In this document: positions 61,462 through 64,000 of the stretch, in pieces
Numbering within the stretch: position 1 is the first letter of the stretch
Layout: each line of letters opens with the position of its first letter
Source: Staphylococcus sp. CAG:324
GTDB lineage: Bacteria; Bacillota_I; Bacilli_A; ML615J-28; CAG-313
Direction of reading: 5' to 3'
NCBI GenBank assembly: GCA_000433035.1
Contig: FR890814.1
Coordinates: 176,640-240,639, forward strand
Length of the DNA: 64,000 nt
Notes under the pieces: model-generated
Told to the model about the DNA's origin: nothing
Databases searched by the model: none
The model's input: only the letters and a program-made list of their open reading frames with translations
Made by a program: the position numbers and the translations under genes

Positions 61462-62568
61462 TTAAGCATTTCTTCCTGCATTATATATATCTGTTAATTT
61501 TTTATAAATATCATCACCTAAATCATAATATATTTCTCCATTAACAGCATTACCAGGATAAAATGCCGGATAAGTTTCTAATAATTGTGAATAATATTCA
61601 TCATTTTTCAAAGCTTCTATTGAGGCTTTCGTACAAGGACAATAACCAACATATGATACATTTTCAACAATATTATCAGTATCAAGCATAAAGTTTATAA
61701 ATTCATATGCCAAATCAGGATTTTTAGATGTAGTAGGAATTACCATAGCATCAAAATATAAATTGGTATTGTCTGGTACATACATATTAATATATTGATC
61801 GGAACCATCTTCTTCTAAAATATATAACTGATCAAAAAAATCTCCTGAATAAACCATTGCATAATCTAAATTTTTCCCTCCAGCAACCCATTTTTTTAAA
61901 TCATCTGAGGCATATTTAACATCAAAAGTTTTGTTTTGATTCATTAAAAGATCTTGTACACGATTTAACTTTGTACTATCAGTTTCATTCAAACTATATC
62001 CAAGATATAATTCTGCTACCGCAATTGCATCTCGAGGATTATTATACATACCTATTTTTACTTGATTTTTATCTACTAATGTATCATCAAAGAAAACAGC
62101 CCAACCATTATCTTTAATTTTTTGTTCAAGACCTGCTGTACGATCGTTATACATAATGCCAATTGTACCCCAAAAATATGGTACCGCATATAACTCGTTA
62201 TCTTTAAAATATGATTTTCTTAAGTTTGTTAAATTTTCATCAAACATCTCACTTTGATAATTAGACATTTTGCTAAAGTCAAGTTTATTTAACAAGTTTT
62301 CATTAACAAGTTTTTGAATCATATAATCAGAAGGAATGGCAACATCTACTGCATATTGACCATTACTAATAACTGTATACATATCTTCATTTGACTCGCT
62401 TGGTAAATGAACGATACTACAATTAAATTTCTTTTCAAATTTTGTTACCAAATCACCATTTAAATACTCATTCCAATTCAGTAAATATAATTTTTGTTTT
62501 TTCTTGCAACTTGTTAAAGAAAACACACTAACAAATACAATTACAAGACATAATAATAATTTTTTCAT
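61462..62568 (-). CDS. potD: Spermidine/putrescine-binding lipoprotein PotD
   Basis: A 368-residue lipoprotein (lipobox LTSC, Cys21) of the polyamine-binding family: LYLLNWNEYLNGDLVTKFEKKF, MYTVISNGQYAVDVAIPSDYMI, VPYFWGTIGIMYND and NLYFDAMVIPTTSKNPDLAYEFINFML. It delivers polyamines to PotBC outside the membrane. ATG 62568 follows GGAGGAAAAGATT; the TTG frame upstream is not needed. Last gene of the potBCD part of the operon. Confidence 0.94.
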   Translation of the reverse strand: MKKLLLCLVIVFVSVFSLTSCKKKQKLYLLNWNEYLNGDLVTKFEKKFNCSIVHLPSESNEDMYTVISNGQYAVDVAIPSDYMIQKLVNENLLNKLDFSKMSNYQSEMFDENLTNLRKSYFKDNELYAVPYFWGTIGIMYNDRTAGLEQKIKDNGWAVFFDDTLVDKNQVKIGMYNNPRDAIAVAELYLGYSLNETDSTKLNRVQDLLMNQNKTFDVKYASDDLKKWVAGGKNLDYAMVYSGDFFDQLYILEEDGSDQYINMYVPDNTNLYFDAMVIPTTSKNPDLAYEFINFMLDTDNIVENVSYVGYCPCTKASIEALKNDEYYSQLLETYPAFYPGNAVNGEIYYDLGDDIYKKLTDIYNAGRNA

Positions 62569-62591
62569 AATCTTTTCCTCCAATTATTTAA

Positions 62592-63434
62592 TTATTTTAA
62601 CTTTTTCTTTTTGTTCTTAAAGTGAACATATAAATTATAACCAACTAAAACAAATAATATACCAAATGTTAAAATGGTATTATAAGCATAAACACTAGGG
62701 GATAGTGCTTTGCCTTTTCTTAAATAAACAATCATCGAAACATTACTGAAAACTCTTGCCCCTGTAAAAAAACTAATCGTAAAATCATCAATACTCATTG
62801 TAAAAACTAAAAGCATTCCCATTAAAATACCTGATTTAATAGCAGGTAAAATTACTTTGCAAATAGCTTGAAAAGGATTACACCCAAGATCAACAGCGGC
62901 ATCATATAAATTATTATCAATTTCAGATAATTTTGGTAAAACACTTAATACCACATATGGAATACAAAAGAAAATATGTGATAATAGTAAACTCATAAAA
63001 CCTAATTCTGAAAAAATAATAGAAAAAACAATCATTAAAGTTACTCCCGTAACAATATCGGCATTTATAATTGGCACATTATTTAGAAGAATCATTCTTT
63101 GACGTTTTTTTCTTGATAAAGAGTGAATGCCAAGAGCAAAAATCACACCTAAAATAGTTGAAATTAAAGTTGATAAAATGGTAATAGTCAAAGTATTTAG
63201 AATAGCTTTTTGTAAATCTCTTGCATTTTGAATATCATTTCCTGTTAAAAAAGTTTCAGGAGAAATTAACCCACCATACCATTTAAAAGAAAATTCTGTA
63301 AAAATTTCATTATTTTTAGAACCATTGAATGACTGCAATGCAATGACAACAATTGGCATATATATTAAAATAACAGCAAGTCCTATAAAAATTACTTTAA
63401 ATAAAATGGAGCATATTTTTTTAGCCTTATTCAT
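62592..63434 (-). CDS. potC: Polyamine ABC transporter permease PotC
   Basis: A 280-residue permease with six membrane helices and the EAA loop DAAVDLGCNPFQAICKVILP. The start has the PotC pattern YMPIVVIALQSFNGSKNNEIFTEFSFKWY. ATG 63434 overlaps the potB stop by 4 bases, after GGAGAGACATTATT. With PotB it forms the channel fed by PotD. Confidence 0.94.
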   Translation of the reverse strand: MNKAKKICSILFKVIFIGLAVILIYMPIVVIALQSFNGSKNNEIFTEFSFKWYGGLISPETFLTGNDIQNARDLQKAILNTLTITILSTLISTILGVIFALGIHSLSRKKRQRMILLNNVPIINADIVTGVTLMIVFSIIFSELGFMSLLLSHIFFCIPYVVLSVLPKLSEIDNNLYDAAVDLGCNPFQAICKVILPAIKSGILMGMLLVFTMSIDDFTISFFTGARVFSNVSMIVYLRKGKALSPSVYAYNTILTFGILFVLVGYNLYVHFKNKKKKLK

Positions 63435-64000
63435 AATAATGTCTCTCCTTCTTTATCAACCTTTCCAACAATAAATAAAGAAGCAGTAATAATAATTAAA
63501 ATAACTAGTGATATTAAAGCACCAACACCATATGTTAAATTATTGCCAAATTGTTGTTGAATGAAAGTACCAATTAATCCTGATTCGCCAAGACCTTCCG
63601 CAATCCCAAATCCAGTAGCACATGGTAAGAAAACAAGAATAATTCCCGTAATAATTCCTTTAAGAGATATAGGAAATGTTACTTTCCAAAAAGTTTGAAA
63701 TGTATTAGCTCCAAGATCATCACTTGCATCATATAAAGAATGATCAATTTTTTCAAGTACTGTATAAATTGGCAAAATCATAAAGGGTAAATACATGGAA
63801 ACCATTCCAATTATCACTCCAAGCGGTTTGCCATACAAATCTAAAGTAGGCAAAATTAACCCAATTTTTGCAAACATAGATGAAATAATATTCCCTTCCA
63901 TAAATAAACTAGCAACTGCTTTTGTTCTAAGTAAAGTATTCGACCACATAGGAAGAACCAAAAAAGATAAGACCAAAAAGCGATTATGAAAGTGTGCTCT
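63431..64000 (-). CDS. potB: Polyamine ABC transporter permease PotB, C-terminal part
   Basis: The frame runs off the window end, so only the last 189 residues are seen. They contain VLPMWSNTLLRTKA (the PotB LP.W...L.RT pattern), MVSMYLPFMILPIYTVLEKID and the EAA loop DASDDLGANTFQTFWKVTFP. The reading frame continues in frame up to 64000, so an internal TTG near 63976 is not the start. potA is presumably further upstream. Confidence 0.92.
   Translation of the reverse strand, partial: RAHFHNRFLVLSFLVLPMWSNTLLRTKAVASLFMEGNIISSMFAKIGLILPTLDLYGKPLGVIIGMVSMYLPFMILPIYTVLEKIDHSLYDASDDLGANTFQTFWKVTFPISLKGIITGIILVFLPCATGFGIAEGLGESGLIGTFIQQQFGNNLTYGVGALISLVILIIITASLFIVGKVDKEGETLL

Noticed and set aside
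63431..63976. PotB as a truncated 181-residue gene with TTG start
   Set aside because: The frame stays open to the window edge and lacks the N-terminal helices, so it is cut by the window, not by mutation.

Overview
The window is low-GC bacterial chromosome with a standard genetic code: TGA ends genes such as whiA and marR, and the tRNA-Trp has anticodon CCA. Gram-positive, single-membrane traits are everywhere: lgt, six or so lipoproteins with lipobox cysteines, hprK with a cre-like site, whiA, darA (cyclic-di-AMP receptor), gram-positive-type dnaE, copA-copZ-csoR, DUF1540 and DUF378 proteins, and tRNAs with encoded CCA. I infer an uncultured, probably gut-associated Bacilli lineage (Erysipelotrichales/Mollicutes-related Bacillota). 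Species cannot be assigned from sequence reading alone.

Layout. 1-1475: the 5' part of a secreted RHS/WapA-like gene with a long leader (promoter overlapping a cre-like site, hairpin terminator, 23-codon ORF). 1745-3774: a 2-kb cassette bounded by a 50-bp direct repeat of the tRNA-Glu 3' end and carrying an AlbA_2 ATP-binding regulator. 3749-4666: tRNA-Glu, -Ser, -Trp and -His around a DUF1540 gene. 4772-9247: GNAT, darA, and a LysR regulator divergent from a CPA2 antiporter plus MgtC-like pair. 9249-11703: thioredoxin-like and LolA-like envelope proteins and a DUF378 protein. 11736-16698: vanZ-hprK-lgt-ppaX-trxB-whiA. 16833-20835: marR with a heterodimeric ABC exporter. 20853-34370: one compact transcription unit groS-groL-coiled coil-B3/B4-glnS-pcrA-hydrolase-ligA-uvrA. 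34485-37394: pcp-like and endonuclease I lipoprotein genes. 37394-46501: MATE, Nudix, then dnaE-ROK kinase-phosphoglucomutase-pgi. 46505-50747: two membrane-anchored exported proteins. 50820-54060: a SGNH lipoprotein, the SRP RNA gene, tadA and tdk. 54086-57493: a small orphan and the copper operon. 57549-64000: amidase-psuG-membrane protein and the potBCD polyamine transporter, cut by the window end.

How the parts fit together. DNA repair and replication (uvrA, ligA, pcrA, dnaE), translation (glnS, tadA, tRNAs, SRP RNA), protein folding (groES/EL), carbon control (hprK, ppaX, glucose phosphate enzymes) and envelope building (lgt, amidase, lipoproteins) form a mostly housekeeping region. The accessory parts are the tRNA-Glu cassette, the RHS-like gene and the large exported proteins. 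I saw no CRISPR array and no insertion sequence or transposase.
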